Assembly (NCBI GenBank): GCA_022885665.1
Contig: JAGQDJ010000017.1
Coordinates: forward strand, 372,001-436,000
Length of the DNA: 64,000 nucleotides
From: Triops longicaudatus
Lineage: Eukaryota > Arthropoda > Branchiopoda > Notostraca > Triopsidae
Direction: 5' to 3'
Positions 1-13,283 of this stretch are shown one piece after another. A model generated the notes under the pieces. It was given only the letters and a program-made list of their open reading frames with translations, was not told the DNA's origin and made no database searches. The stretch's first letter is position 1, and each line of letters starts with the position of its first letter. The translations under genes and the position numbers were made by a program.

Positions 1-600
1 CAAGTTGATTTGGAAGAACTCACCAGCATCAAAGGCTTGTGTACACCTGAGCGGGGCTTGGAGCAGCAAGCTTGCGAGTCGAGTTCCCCAAAACTGATGG
101 CTGAAGCACCTACTTTGGACGAAACGTGCCCAGTTAGCGCAGAGAAAGCTCTTGAGTTATGTATTGGCCTGGAAAAACTTTCTTGCGCTTCTGATACTGT
201 AGTTCCGCTCATCACTAATGCCACCACCTCTAAGGACGCAAGTGAGTTCAGTGGTGAAGAAAGCGGCCAAACTTCGGATCAAATTTCATGTGCATCTCCT
301 TCTGCTCCCTTGGACAGTACATTAACGGACGTCCCGACCGCTCCGACGTTCGATGAATGCTTTGACCGAACGCAAACTTTAGTCACCCCTTCGCATCGCA
401 TGTCGGCAATTCACAAGAGGATCGGCAATGTGGAATCTAATCCTGCCCGGGCCATGTATTTGAGCTACAAAGAAACTTTAGTACACTTGCAGACGCCGCA
501 ACCTGGGCGTTCTTTAGCTGTATCCGCTTCCTCTGGCTACGATCTCAATTCCAAACGATTGCAGGAACAGATCAGCTTACTTTTTAGTGAAGATGAGTAA
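1..600 (+). CDS. 3' end of an unrecognised protein gene (partial)
   Basis: An open frame runs from the first base of the window to a TAA at 598-600 and encodes about 199 residues. The 5' part of the gene lies outside the window. The segment is rich in Ser, Thr, Glu and Pro and looks largely disordered. Its last third (around ARAMYLSYKETLVHLQ) is more ordered-looking and ends in an acidic tail, LLFSEDE. I see no membrane segment or catalytic motif and cannot assign a family. The composition and the absence of stops over 600 bases support real coding sequence, probably the last exon. It reads in the same direction as the oxidase array that follows but looks unrelated to it. Confidence 0.6.
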   Translation, partial: QVDLEELTSIKGLCTPERGLEQQACESSSPKLMAEAPTLDETCPVSAEKALELCIGLEKLSCASDTVVPLITNATTSKDASEFSGEESGQTSDQISCASPSAPLDSTLTDVPTAPTFDECFDRTQTLVTPSHRMSAIHKRIGNVESNPARAMYLSYKETLVHLQTPQPGRSLAVSASSGYDLNSKRLQEQISLLFSEDE

Positions 601-1173
601 CGATTCGAGATTATTTTTTTTTTTTGCGAGTTTATTAAAAATAAGGTTTTAAAGTCGACGTATTCTCCACAAGAAATCGTATTAATATGCTTTCTGGTGA
701 TCTGTATACGTGTATGCTTTTAAAATGTAATAATTCTTGAATTTGTTTACAAGCACGAAGTTAATTACTATTATAGTCGACATATTTCAGTAGCGAGAAA
801 TTTCGCCCGGGGGGGGGGACTTATCGAGTTATTCAAGCGAGTTCTTTTATACTGAAAAATTTTGTCCCTGTCAAAATACCTCCATTGCTAAAGTTCCAGT
901 AAATGGCCTGTAAAACACACTTAGCTCATGAATTCCTGTAGATTCTGTTTTATAATGCAAGTGTGCTGGATGCCATAAAAAGAAATAAACCGGTATCCTC
1001 TTCTAACTGGCCTTGGGGCCTTTTCGAGTCTTAAGGAAGCGTATTCAAAACATAACAACTGATAACGTTATCTTTTTCCAACAGTTCGTAAGATAGAGAA
1101 TATTTGACCTTCGAACAGTCGGAAAGTGTTAGCTCACTGTTAACAATTTTTCATCGTCAGTCCGTTTTCAGCC
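601..1173. other. Intergenic region before oxidase A
   Basis: No gene is visible here. The stretch holds a run of G around 811-820 and an AATAAA-like word near 985 that could end the upstream transcript. The promoter of oxidase A presumably lies in the 3' part, but I can point to no specific element. Confidence 0.5.
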
Positions 1174-1662
1174 ATGGATGTTATTCAGTGTCATAATTGT
1201 GGAGCCAGGTAAAAAAAAATATGAAAAAAAACTTTCCAGGCATGACGATCACTTTGAAGGACACGTCGTCTTTTCTCGTTTACTTCTTCTATTGAAATTT
1301 AATTGTTTGCTTTTTCTTTATTATTTAAAAGTTTTCTTATTAGTTATAAATTTAACGTAATTTATCTTCACTACACAAATAGTGAAGAAACCGGTGACGT
1401 TTCGGAAGCAATCGTAAAGATGGGAAAAAGCATAACATAGCTAATGTAGCCATAAATTCTTAATGTTATTATTCTTTGAGACAATTATTCTAACATGGAA
1501 ACCGTGGAATGAATTTTAGGCTAGCGCCGGGCTTGCATGAGAATAGCAGAAGCGGTGTTTACGGAGGAAGATGCGGAAACTGCCAAACAATCATTAAATT
1601 CAAGATGCAAAATCTTCCCGCTGATTTTATTTTCTTTACTATTAACGGCAAAAGCTATAAAG
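1174..1662 (+). other. Exons 1-2 of oxidase A: CxxC...CxxC zinc-knuckle-like extension
   Basis: Exon 1 (1174-1208) encodes MDVIQCHNCGAR. Exon 2 (1520-1662) encodes a HENSRSGVYGG segment followed by CGNC, then runs into the first strand of the [2Fe-2S] domain (INGKSYK). The spacing is C-x2-C-x20-C-x2-C, compatible with a zinc ribbon. Oxidases C, D and E start directly at the [2Fe-2S] domain and lack it. Zinc binding is inferred from spacing only. Confidence 0.75.
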
Positions 1663-4600
1663 GTAAGAGCTGTTATATATAAAGATTTCTCATATATTAT
1701 TTTTTCTTGAAGGTGTTCTATTGAACACCGAAAAAATAATTCGCTTTTTTTGTTTCAGTGGACAGCAGTACCGTGGATGCCTACACTACCTTAAATGACT
1801 TTATTCGCAATACTGCCAAATTGACTGGTACTAAGTATATGTGCTATGAAGGTGGTTGCGGCTCATGCGTTGTTAGTGTTGCGTTGACCGACCCAGCTAC
1901 AGGAGCTAAAGTTGTTCGCCCGGTTAATTCGGTACGTCTTATCTTATCAGCGTATTTTCCACTACTCATGCAAACCGTGGCTTGCTTTAGTGTCTCGCTC
2001 CCGTCTTGAAATGCCACGGCTGGGAGATTACGACGGTAGAAGGCTTAGGATCGGCAGCGTCTGGGTATCATCCCTTACAAGAAACTCTAGCCAACAAAAA
2101 TGGCACTCAATGCGGAGTCTGTTCGCCCGGTTTTGTCATGGCCGCCCACAGTTTGATTACCAAAGGTGGTACTATAACGGCACAAGATGTCGAAGACCAT
2201 TTGGAAGGCAATTTATGTCGCTGTACTGGTTACCGACCCATTTTGGAGGCTTTCAAAACTTTTACCACTGACGCCAAGAAATCTTGTCAAGATATAGAGG
2301 TAAATGAACACAACGTTTCTTCCGTAAACATTGCTAACTATATCACGCATATTAAAGGATATTAACGGAAAAGTATGCCCGAATACCGGCACCAAATGCA
2401 CCGGTCGCTGTGCTGGTCATAACTTAGAGCGCCATCGCAAGCAAATTGTAGGCCAGTGCATTGGAAATACCAGCGACGATGAAGAAGAGAATCCTCAATT
2501 GAACGCTCGCAAGACACGCTCGGGATTTTTGATGTTACAAGGCATTAACTGGTACCGACCGGCAAATTTAACGGAATTATTTTCCATTCTGAATACCTTG
2601 GGTACTGCGACGTACCGTTTGGTTGCCGGAAATACAGCATCAGGTATTTACTTTTGTCTTGCTGAAGACTTAATATTGAAAATTTCCAACTTTGCTAGCT
2701 GTGTACAAGTACGATGGGCCCTACGATACAATGATCGACATCAACCAAGTACCCGAGCTTTTCCAACGATCTTCGTCACCATTGATAGTAGGTGGAGCGT
2801 TGAGTATTGCTCAGGTTATTGAACATCTGCAAGCGGCAGATAAAGTGGCTTACCCTTATATCGATGAAGTGGTGAAGCACTTGAAGAAAATTGCAGGCGC
2901 TCCTGTCCGAAACGTATAATTCATTTAACGTATTTGCTCGTAGCGCAATAAATATCTACGAATTTTGTTGTAGGCTGCTACTTTGGCAGGAAGCCTAATG
3001 CTGAAGCATATGCACCGAGATTTCGTATCCGATGTTTTCACTGTGTTGGAAGGCATGCGAGCTACTTTGAATATTGGTAACCTTCGTTTGGTTGAAAATC
3101 CGTTTCGGTTATAACTAAAAAGTTTAATCCCAGCTGACCAAGTGAATTCTTTGAAGTCGTATACACCGTCCGATTTCTTAGCACTGAATATGGATCAAAA
3201 GGTTATTGTCAGTATTGCCTTCCCTACGCTTGCTTCTTCGTTCAAGGCTCGTACCTTTAAGGTAAAAAAGTTGCTTATGATATTCTTTAGGATGCAACCT
3301 ACAGTTTCGTTCTTAGGTTGCTTCACGTGGTTCTAATGCTCACGCATACGTCAACGGGGCATTTTTGTTCGAAGTGGATAGTAGCGTTAAGGTTCTTAGT
3401 AAGCCCAATATTGTGCTCGATGGCATTGCGGATGAATTCATACACGCTGTGCAAACTGAGACCTACCTAACTGGCAAAGTTCTGACGGACGAAACCGTTC
3501 TGCAAACTGCATTAAACACGCTGGCCTCGGAGGTAGTACCGAGCTCGCGTCCTGTTGATGGAGATCCGCAGTTCCGCTTAAGCGTGGCCCAAGCTTTCCT
3601 GTACAAGGTATGCATTTCAGTTCGGTATTGAGAACAGTAAGACTGGGTGAAAACGCCTGGTAATGACCGTGAATTTGGATTATAGTTTATCTTGGGTATC
3701 GTCAACGTTGCCTCTGACCGAATCAAGAGCGGAGCTAACGACTTGGTACGTCCAACATCGTCGGGTACTGAGACGTTCACGTACGACAGTACCAAGCCTC
3801 CTCTTTACGAGCCTATTCCGAAACTTGAAGCGAAAGTTCAGTGCTCAGGTACGAATAACGCAAGTCCTTTACGTGTACTAAAGGAGTTTCATTTTTAGGC
3901 GAAGCGAAGTACATTTGCGATACTCCTTCAGCTGCAGGAGAATTAACTGCTGCTGTACTAACTAGTACAGCCGCAAACGCTACGCTTGTCAGCATTGATG
4001 CTTCAGAAGCTTTGGTAAACTCACTTTTAATATTTGTTTCCTCGAAATAATATTTTTATTGTTTGATAGGCGGTGTCAGGTGTACGTGGCTTCTTCTCTG
4101 CTAAAGACATTCCAGGACGTAATGCCTTTGCCGGTCCGGGAGATAGTGCCGATTTGATAGAAGTGGAAGAAGTGTTTGCCAGTACCAAAGTCCTGTATTA
4201 CGGGCAGCCAATAGGCGTGGTTATTGCCGAAAGCTGGTCTGCTGCGCAAGAGGCTTTGGCATTAATCAAAGTTACTTACGCTGATGCCCAAACTCCCGTT
4301 CTTACCATTAAGGACGCCATGAAAGACCCTGAACGGGTACAGAAAGTGGCTTTAGTTAATAGCGTCCGGGGAAAGAAAGAAATTGTCCATGTACCTCCTG
4401 CTAGGCAGGGTAAGAAGACTATTAATTTCGAAATTATCTGTACGTGTAAAAAGTGTAATTCTTTTTGAATGCGAGCAGTCAAGAAAGTAGGAGCCACCAC
4501 CGATATTAGCGGAGAGTTTGAGATGGGCTACCAGTACCATTTCCACATGGAAACGCAAATCACGATTTGTGAGCCAATTGAAGACGGAATAGTGCTACAT

Positions 4601-6994
4601 ACCGCCACTCAAAACATTGACGGAATTCAAATGGTTGTATCCAAGCTTTTGAACCTCCCTCGCAACAAGTAATCTGGGATTTTGACACTTTTTTTTTACT
4701 TCAACAAGTATCTTAATGTTAATCGTAGCTTTAAGCTACTTCATAAAGTCATAGTTTATATTACTTGGAGTACTAAATTACTTTTTGTGGATGTTTTAAT
4801 TTAGGATCAACCTCTCAGTTAGACGACTTGGAGGCGGTTACGGCGGTAAGATTTCGCGCGCTGGCTTGCCTGCGGCCATCTGCGCTTTGGCAGCGTACAA
4901 GCTGAATGCGCCTGTTCGGTTGCAGTTGTCGCTTGAAGAGAACATTCAAATGATTGGTGGTCGACTGCCGAATTATCTGAAATATAAAGCTTCGATTGAT
5001 GATGCAGGGAAGCTGCAGACAGTCCAACTCGAACTTTACAGTGACGTTGGCTGTTCTTTCAACGAAAATACGGCGAGTTTTGCTGCCTTCATGCCCACGC
5101 TGATCTACCAGCCAGCCCAATGGGTAATTTCCGCTTATGGTGTGCGCACAGACCTTCCGTCGAATACTTACTGCCGCTCACCGGGTATAATACTAGGCTT
5201 CTTCTAACTTACGAACTTTAATGTCTCTTTATCTATTTTCGTAATTTTCAATGTATTCTATATTTTCGTGAAAGGTACCACGGATGCCATTGCCATTATT
5301 GAGCATGTCATGGATCACGCTGCCAAAGCTACTGGCCGAGAGCCCGTTGACTTCCGCTTGCTTAACTTGAAAGTGCAGTCTCCAACTGGGAATCTTGGAG
5401 ATCCTATGGTTGATATCATTAACAAATTAAGGACCTCCTCTGATTACGATAACCGTAAGCTGCAAGTCGATGCCTTTAATCAGGTTGGTTACACATATTA
5501 TTTGTGGCTTAAAACGGGCTAAAGCAGCAATTTTCTTTTTAGGCCAATCGATGGAAGAAGCGAGGAATTTATCTAATACCCATTACTTTCCCATTAACGT
5601 TTGGTGGTAATTTTACCACTTGCACAGTCGCTATCTACCACCAGGGTGGTGCAGTAGTCGTTTCTCATGGAGGCATTGAAATGGGACAAGGTTCCAACAC
5701 GAAAGTACGCCTTTTTCCTGTCTACTTTATCTGTTCTTATTTTTATTTCATTTATTGTCTTGCAAGGTGGCCCAAACTGTTGCTTATGCTTTGGGATTAG
5801 ACCTTAGTATGGTGCAAGTGAAGCCTACAAATGCGTTGACGGCAGCGAACAGTACGACTACAGGTGGTAGTCTAAATTCTGAGTATAACTGTCACGTAAG
5901 TTCTGTGAAATACATTTGAATTTTTAAAGTAAATACTGTACTTTACGAAAAAAATAGGCGGCTTTGATGTGCTGCAATGACTTGAAGGCTCGTATGCAAC
6001 CTATTAAAGACCAAATGGGCGGTAACCCGACATGGGCAGATTTGGTGGAAGAATGTTATCGTCAAAATGTTGATCTTTCTGCACGGCATTAGTAAGCAGA
6101 GCATTATAATGAATCAATCATTATTTTTGTTTGAAATTAGTGCGTCAGCCTTGGACGGTTTACTTGATTACTTGATCCGCGGAGCTGCTGTCACGGAAGT
6201 GGAATTGGACGTATTGACCGGTGAACGCCAGGTAAAATCTAACCATTGGCTTAAAATTGCATTCCTTATGTCGTTCCTTTTATAACTAGATCACTCGAGT
6301 GGACATTCTCGAAGATGTCGGTCAATCTTTGAGTCCTCTTGTTGATCTTGGTCAAATAGAAGGCGGCTTCATTATGGGCTTAGGTTTGTGGCTCACAGAA
6401 AAAATGGTATACGACCCTACCACAGGACAACGTTTGATCATTAACACCTGGGTAAGATTTAAGCTAAATGATTGTGGAACATTTGTCATTATCTTGCTAT
6501 TTGTGTTAAAGGATTACAAGCCACCTTCTGTAAAAGATATTCCGATTGACTTCCGCGTTAGCTTTTTGGAAAACTCGGTTAATCAGCGAGGTGTTTTAGG
6601 CTCTAAAGGTAAGTCGTGTTTTTCTGCGAGAAAATACAGTTTGAAAAATATTTTTTTTCTCTAAATAGCAACTGGAGAGCCTTCGGTGTTAATGGCGTTT
6701 TCGGTGGTACTTGCGTTACGTAAAGCATTGGATTCTGCACGCGCTGATGCGGGCTACACGGGATGGGCTATTCTAAGTACGTTATTCTTTATTTTAAATA
6801 ACTACTTTAATTCCTTTGGTTTAAATGCATTGAAAGATATTTTAACATGTGAATTCTTTCGCCTCCTAATTTTCTAATTCTTTCGCCTCCCCAAAATAGA
6901 TGGGCCTGCTACGGTTGATAAATGTCAAGCAGCAGCGGGGGTTAAGTCCGATCAGATGGTATTTGTGGAGAAGGTGCGACGCCCTGTGGTGTAA
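1174..6994 (+). CDS. AOX: Aldehyde oxidase-like molybdo-flavoenzyme, copy A (with N-terminal CxxC extension)
   Basis: Twenty-three exons (1174-1208, 1520-1662, 1759-1931, 1991-2299, 2358-2643, and so on to 6900-6994) join into about 1352 residues with every phase consistent. Residues 1-45 hold an extension with CHNC and CGNC. Then come the plant-type [2Fe-2S] domain (CYEGGCGSC, Cys88/93/96), the second iron-sulphur domain (QCGVCSPG, CRCTGYRP), the FAD domain (YRLVAGNT) and the molybdenum domain (GGGYGGK about 840-846; catalytic TGEP, Glu1289). The xanthine dehydrogenase substrate glutamate after GGxxGGK is replaced by Ile, and the FFTGYR-type NAD motif is absent. This points to an oxygen-dependent aldehyde oxidase rather than a xanthine dehydrogenase. 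Expected reaction: oxidation of aldehydes or N-heterocycles in the cytosol. The true substrate cannot be read from sequence. Confidence 0.93.
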
Positions 6995-7702
6995 AGTGCT
7001 CAAAAGTAGTACAACTCGGCGTGTTTTTTTTTCTTACGTAAAATATTTTTCCACTTGGGTACATCGGGATTCAGTTTTATTAGGATTTTGCTATTACTGT
7101 TAGCTTTTGATAATTAAATACGTAACCTAATATACGTTCTGTACTTAGGAATTCCTTTTTTTGTCATTACAATTTGTGTTGGGGCCTACGCAGGCTTATA
7201 AAAACTATGCGTGTTCTTTCCATGAAAGGCGCTCATCTGGGCGTTTACATAGGGTCGAAAAATGTAGTTCAGTGCTTCATGTACTATATTAAACGTTTCC
7301 GCGTAAGTCGATAGTATGATATTTCTTACACGGAAAGTATGGTTTACAACAATACACATATCCAATTGCAGCGTATAAATTCACGAACAAGTGAGACGTA
7401 TATCTGTGAAAAAAAATGTACTTTTTGAGGCGAATCATTTGATTACTGTGCAGAAATATCCTCGGATCCTTTGCTTGGTTAAAATTCTATGTATTATTAA
7501 ACCCGTGTAAGTTACCAGCAAATTATTTTTCGAGTAGTATTATCAAGTGTGCTAATCACTGACAGAGATTATAATAAGCCATCGTGATGTTTGTTATCTG
7601 GGACCACCGTTCAGGTACGTGTCTAGCACAGTGTACTCAAGCAACTCAGTTAAAAAATTATTTATACTTCAGAAACGATAATAGTTCAGTGGCTTACGAA
7701 CT
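6995..7702. other. Intergenic region between oxidases A and B
   Basis: AT-rich and without a supportable gene. It must hold the 3' end of A and the promoter of B. No clear TATA box or canonical AATAAA stands out. Confidence 0.5.
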
Positions 7703-8075
7703 ATGGATGGAATCAACTGTCATAATTGTGGAGCCAGGTAAAATAAAGAAAACAGATCTTATGTACAACCGTAGCTAAAAATCTTGTAACTTCAATTGAT
7801 GCGTAATATTCCATGTTTTGGAATTTGTTACATGTTGTGAAGCGTGTTACTTGTTGACGCTCGACGAGTGTCAGATCTACACAACAATAGTTGAACACGA
7901 CTTTTTTTCTTTTTTTTTCTTTTTTTTTACAGATTGACACCAGCTTTGCACGAAAATAGCAGAAGCGGAGTTTACGGAGGAAAGTGCGGCAACTGCAACG
8001 CAATCCTGAAATTCAAAATGGAGAACTTGCCTACGGATTACATTTCCTTTTCTATCAACGGAAAGAGCTATAAAG
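7703..8075 (+). other. Exons 1-2 of oxidase B: CxxC...CxxC extension
   Basis: Same architecture as in copy A: CHNC in exon 1 (7703-7737), CGNC in exon 2 (7933-8075), with an identical HENSRSGVYGG linker. The four cysteines and linker are unchanged between two paralogues that differ widely elsewhere, which suggests the extension is under constraint. Confidence 0.75.
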
Positions 8076-10206
8076 GTATTTTTTTTTCTTCACAGAATTA
8101 AGTGCATTTTTTCCTGTTTTTAGTGGATAGTACGACCGTAACGCCCTATACAACTGTACTGGACTTCATTCGTAACATTGCCAATTTGACCGGTACCAAG
8201 TCTATGTGTTACGAAGGGGGATGTGGTGCGTGTGTGGTTACGGTTACTTCCACGGATCCTGCAACGGGCGAAAAACTCGTTCGGCCAGTGAATTCTGTAA
8301 CTCCTATCTTATCAAAGTACTCGGCCAAATTTAACAACAAGCTTCTTCATAGTGTCTAGCACCCGTACTAAAATGTCATGGTTGGGAGATTACGACCGTG
8401 GAGGGACTTGGATCAGCCTCTTCGGGTTATCATCCGTTGCAATCAACACTCGCAGTCAAAAACGGCACCCAATGTGGAGTTTGCTCGCCCGGATTTGTCA
8501 TGTCCGCATATAGTCTGATCGCTAAGGGCGGTAGCGTGTCTGCCCAAGATATGGAAGATCAATTAGAAGGCAATCTGTGTCGCTGCACCGGGTACAGGCC
8601 GATATTAGAGGCTTTCAAAACGTTCACGACGAATGCAAAGAAACCATGCCAAGATATTGAGGTTTGACGCGTATTTCCTCCTCTACCGGCAGAAAATAGG
8701 TTAATATTTTTGTTAGGATGTAAGAGGAAAAATGTGTCCCAACACCGGGACTAAGTGCACCGGACGTTGTGCCGGACATAACTTCGAACGTCACCGTAAC
8801 GGAACTAACATCTCGGGAGCTTCACGAGGCATACAAGACTTAAGTCTTCGAGACACGCGTTCTGGGTTTTTGATGCTACAAGGCATTAATTGGTACCGGC
8901 CTGCGAGCTTGACCGAACTGTTTTCCGTACTCAATACTTTGGGTTCCTCGACTTACCGGCTAGTTGCAGGAAATACAGGATCAGGTAATCATTTTTGTCA
9001 CTTCAGAACCTCTGAAATTTCTTTTGTTTGTACATTTTCAGGTATCTACAAATCTGATGGCCCATACGACAACATGGTCGACATCAATCAAGTTACGGAT
9101 CTTTTCCAGCGGTCAGTATCGCCCTTGACTGTGGGCGGAGCTATGAGTATTCAACAGGTTATTGAACACATCCAATCTGCGGACAAGTTGACTTACCCGT
9201 ATATAAACGAGGTCGTGAAACACCTGAAAAAAGTTGCAGGAGCGTCTATTCGAAACGTGCGGTATTACACGTATTCTTTCGCAAACGACTAAATTTCTTG
9301 CATTCTTAGGCCGCCACTTTGGGAGGAAATTTGATGCTTAAGAAAATGCATCCTGAGTTTGTTTCCGATGTGTTCACTGTCTTGGAAGGAATTGGAGCAA
9401 CTTTGAATATCGGTAGCTTTTTGAAAGTACTAAATTCTTTTTCGCAATTACTAATTGATTTCGTCAACAGCTGACCAAGCAACCTCTGTGAAATCATATA
9501 CCCCACTGAATTTCCTAGCATTAGATATGCAAAAAAGAGTAATTGTCAGTATCACTTTCCCTCCAGTTGCTTCAGCGTACAAAGCTCGTACTTTCAAGGT
9601 ACGTGCTCGGAGTGAAAATCACTGTAATTCGACATTAACGTAAATATCCTTTGTAGGTATCTCCTGTAGGCACGAACGCCCGTGCTTACATAAACGCAAC
9701 GTTCTTGGTGCAAGTCGATAGCAGTTTTACTGTACTTAGTAAACCGAATTTAGTTTTCGGCGGAATAAGCGACAACTTTACACACGCTACACAAACCGAA
9801 AATTTCCTGGTTGGAAAAATGTTGACTGACACAACAGTTTTGCAAGCGGCCTTAAGTTCCCTGGCCTCGGAAATCATTCCAACGCCACGCCCACTGGATA
9901 CAGATCCTCAGTACCGTTTAAGCGTAGCCCAAGGGCTTCTTTATAAGGTATTGCGCTTAGCAAAGGATTTCGATGTACTGACCAAAAATGTGTCCTACCT
10001 TTTTTCAAAGTTTATCTTGGGAATTGTTAACGTCGCTAGTGATCGAATGAAAAGCGGAGCCACTGACTTGGTGCGTCCGGCCACGTCAGGCACCCAAACT
10101 TTCGTTTACGATGAAACCAAAGCTCCTCTTTACGAACCTATTCCCTTGATCGAAGGCAAAGTTCAATGCTCAGGTTAGCTCTTTTCTTTTAGTTTTCCAG
10201 AGTTTT

Positions 10207-10243
<37 letters not shown>

Positions 10244-13200
10244 AAGGGGAAGCTAAGTATGTTATGGACACACCACCAGCTGCAGGACAGTTAACGGCCG
10301 CAGTTTTAACTAGCACCGTGGGTAGTGCTACCCTTGGTAGTATCGATGCTTCAGCTGCCTTGGTAATATTTTTTTCAACTGAGAAACATTCTAACTCATT
10401 TATGCTTTCGACAAATAGGCTTTATCAGGCGTGCGTGGCTTTTTTGATGCCAAAGACATTCCTGGTCGTAACGCTTTTGCGGCTGTAGGGGATAGTGGCG
10501 CATTCGCCGACAACGAAGAAGTCTTTGCCAGCTCGAAAATTTCGTATTACGGTCAGCCCTTAGGGGTGATTGTAGCCGACAATTGGGCAGTAGCTCAGGA
10601 AGCTTTGGCATTGGTGAAAGTCACATACCTTAACGTTCAACCGCCAGTTATTACTATCCAGGAAGCAATGAAAGACCCTAACCGTATCCAAAAGGCTTCG
10701 CTAGTTGACAGGTTACGTGGCAATCCTCGTGTTGTTCATATCCCTCAGAACAAGTCCAGTGAGTTGTCATACATACTTCTCATCTGTTTTATACAAATTT
10801 CTTCGACGAATCTGTCGCGTAGTCAAGAAGACCGGTGCCACGACTGACATCATCGGTGAGTTCGAAATGGGCTATCAGTACCACTTTCACATGGAGACGC
10901 AAATTACTATATGCGAGCCTATCGAAGATGGTTTGGTAGTACATGTCTCCACGCAGAACATTGACGGAACTCAAAATACCATAGCTCAAGTCTTAAATAT
11001 CCCTCGAAACAAGTATAAACATGTTTACCTTGCCTATGTATTAAGTTCTGCAAGTGATGGCAACAAAAAAACAAGGAAATTTAGAGAGATGAGAAAATTT
11101 TTCTTCAAAACTTTAGGATCAACATCTCAGTAAGACGCGTTGGTGGAGGATTCGGTGCCAAGCAATCCCGTTGTCTGTTGCCTGCGGCTATATGCGCGGT
11201 AGCGGCACAAAAAGTGAACATGGCTGTTCGCTTACAACTCTCACTGGAAGAGAACATACAGATGGTCGGTGGGCGATGTCCCATTTATGTGAAATACCAA
11301 GCTTCCGTTGACGAACTAGGAAAAGTTCAAACGATGGCAGTGGACCTGTACAGCGATGTCGGAAATTCTTACAATGAAAACAGCGCCGGCTTTGCTGGCT
11401 ACACTTTCAGTTTAGTCTACCAACCAGCAAACTGGGCAATCCAAACTTTTGGAGTGCGTACTGACTTGCCAGGCAATACGTACTGTCGTGGTCCAGGTAC
11501 AAAAATCTCGAACGTAAATCTCCCTCGATAAATATATGTATAACTAAATAACAGGTCTTACTGAGGGTAATGCGGTTATTGAAGCAATTATGGAACACGC
11601 AGCTAAAGCCACAGGTCGAGATCCCCTGGAATTCCGACTACAAAATTTGAGGCCGTATACTAGACCTGGGAAGCCTGGTGATCCTTTACTGGACGTTGTA
11701 ACTCAATTGCGAGCTTCTTCGAGCTACGACGAACGTAGCCTGCAAGTCAAGGCGTTTAATGAAGTAAAACTATGGCGTGTCAAATGAAATAAACTGTCTA
11801 AGCACCTACCATAGGCCAATCGCTGGAAAAAGCAAGGCATTGCTATGTATCCAGCCGTTTTCCCTTTAACGTTCGGAACAAATGTTACGAATTGCACTAT
11901 CTCCATTTTCCATAGCGGAGGAGCTGTAGCGGTGTCACATGGCGGCATTGAAATGGGACAGGGCATCAATACCAAAGTTGGTTTTCGCCTGTAAGACAAG
12001 AAGGGAATGGTATTTAAAGCTTTTTGAATTTCTATAGGTGGCTCAAACCGTGGCGTATGGATTAGGGTTGGATATTAGCATGGTGCAAATCAAACCAACG
12101 GATGCTGCCATTGCACCAAATAACAGTTTATCCGGCGGTAGTTTATCCAGCGAATTCAGCTGTTATGTAAGCTTTTAAAAAGTGCCTACTACTACAATTT
12201 TCCGAATTTATATATTGCTGTCATTATTGTTGTATTGACAGTCGGCAATGAAGTGTTGCGAAATCCTGAACGCTCGCATGCAGCCCATAAAAGATCAAAT
12301 GGGCGGTAATCCAACGTGGGCTGAACTTGTGGAAGAATGCTACCGTCAAAATGTTGACTTAAGTGCCCATTATTAGTAAATCTACCAATGTTTCTTTTCA
12401 TTCGTCTTTTTTGAACGTTTTTTAATTACTCTTCTGACCAAAGCATTTTTTTTCTTAGCTAATTTTATTTTTATAATTTTGCCAGCGCATCGCCATCAGA
12501 TGGATTACTTGGATACAACATTTACGGAGCAGTCGTTACCCAAGTGGAAGTGGATATTTTGACCGGCGAAAGACAAGTAATAAACAAATTTTAATGACCA
12601 TCAGTATAGTAACAGAATAAACGCAGATCCTTCGAGTGGACATTTTAGAAGATGCGGGTCAGTCTGTGAGCCCTCTGATCGATATTGGGCAAATTGAGGG
12701 AGCGTTTGTGATGGGTTTGGGATTGTGGCTCTCGGAACGCATGGTATACGACCCCACTACCGGGCAGCGCTTAATTACTAATACTTGGGTAACACACCTT
12801 GTGTTTAAAACCAAATGACATGTTTTACTGAACTAATTCTCATTTTCTACTCTTAGGATTATAAACCCCCGACTGTTAAGGATATCCCTGCCGATTTCCG
12901 CGTCGGTTTGGTAGCGGATGCGTACAATCAGCACGGAGTCTTGGGAACTAAAGGTATCACTTTTATAATTAATTTCCTTTTAGATGTTGTAATCTTAATC
13001 TGCGAAATTAGCTACGGCTGAGCCACCTCTTTTGTTATCCTTTTCCGCTATCGTCGCTCTGCGACGAGCTCTCGATTCTGCGCGAGCGGACGCCGGAATC
13101 ACGGATTGGTACCTCTTAAGTAAGTTCACTACAACGTATTTTTTCTCTTGTACTTCTTATAATTAATCTAACATAATTCATTATATAATATACTATTTTT

Positions 13201-13283
13201 TTCGTGTTCAAGATGGTCCAGCAACGGTTGACAAATGCCAATTGGTAGCTGGTGTCAAAGCGGACCAAATGGTTTTCACCTAA
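7703..13283 (+). CDS. AOX: Aldehyde oxidase-like molybdo-flavoenzyme, copy B (with N-terminal CxxC extension)
   Basis: Twenty-three exons (7703-7737, 7933-8075, 8124-8296, 8353-8661, 8717-8984 ... 13213-13283) encode about 1338 residues. All exon lengths match copy A except exons 5 and 23, so A and B are direct duplicates. ATG 7703 is the first in frame, with a TAG just upstream. The extension is MDGINCHNCGAR... with CGNC in exon 2, followed by CYEGGCGAC, QCGVCSPG, CRCTGYRP, YRLVAGNT and the molybdenum loop GGGFGAKQSR. The residue after GGFGAK is Gln, where xanthine dehydrogenases have Glu, so I call an aldehyde oxidase type. The catalytic Glu (about 1283) is present, but the usual Gly before it is Ala (ATAEPP instead of ATGEPP). 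Intron 10 carries a run of about 31 T. Confidence 0.93.
10210..10242. repeat. Poly-T run in intron 10 of oxidase B
   Basis: A near-uninterrupted run of more than 30 T sits just before the exon 11 acceptor (exon 11 starts at 10247). It may act as an exaggerated polypyrimidine tract. Its length is prone to sequencing error. Confidence 0.85.
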
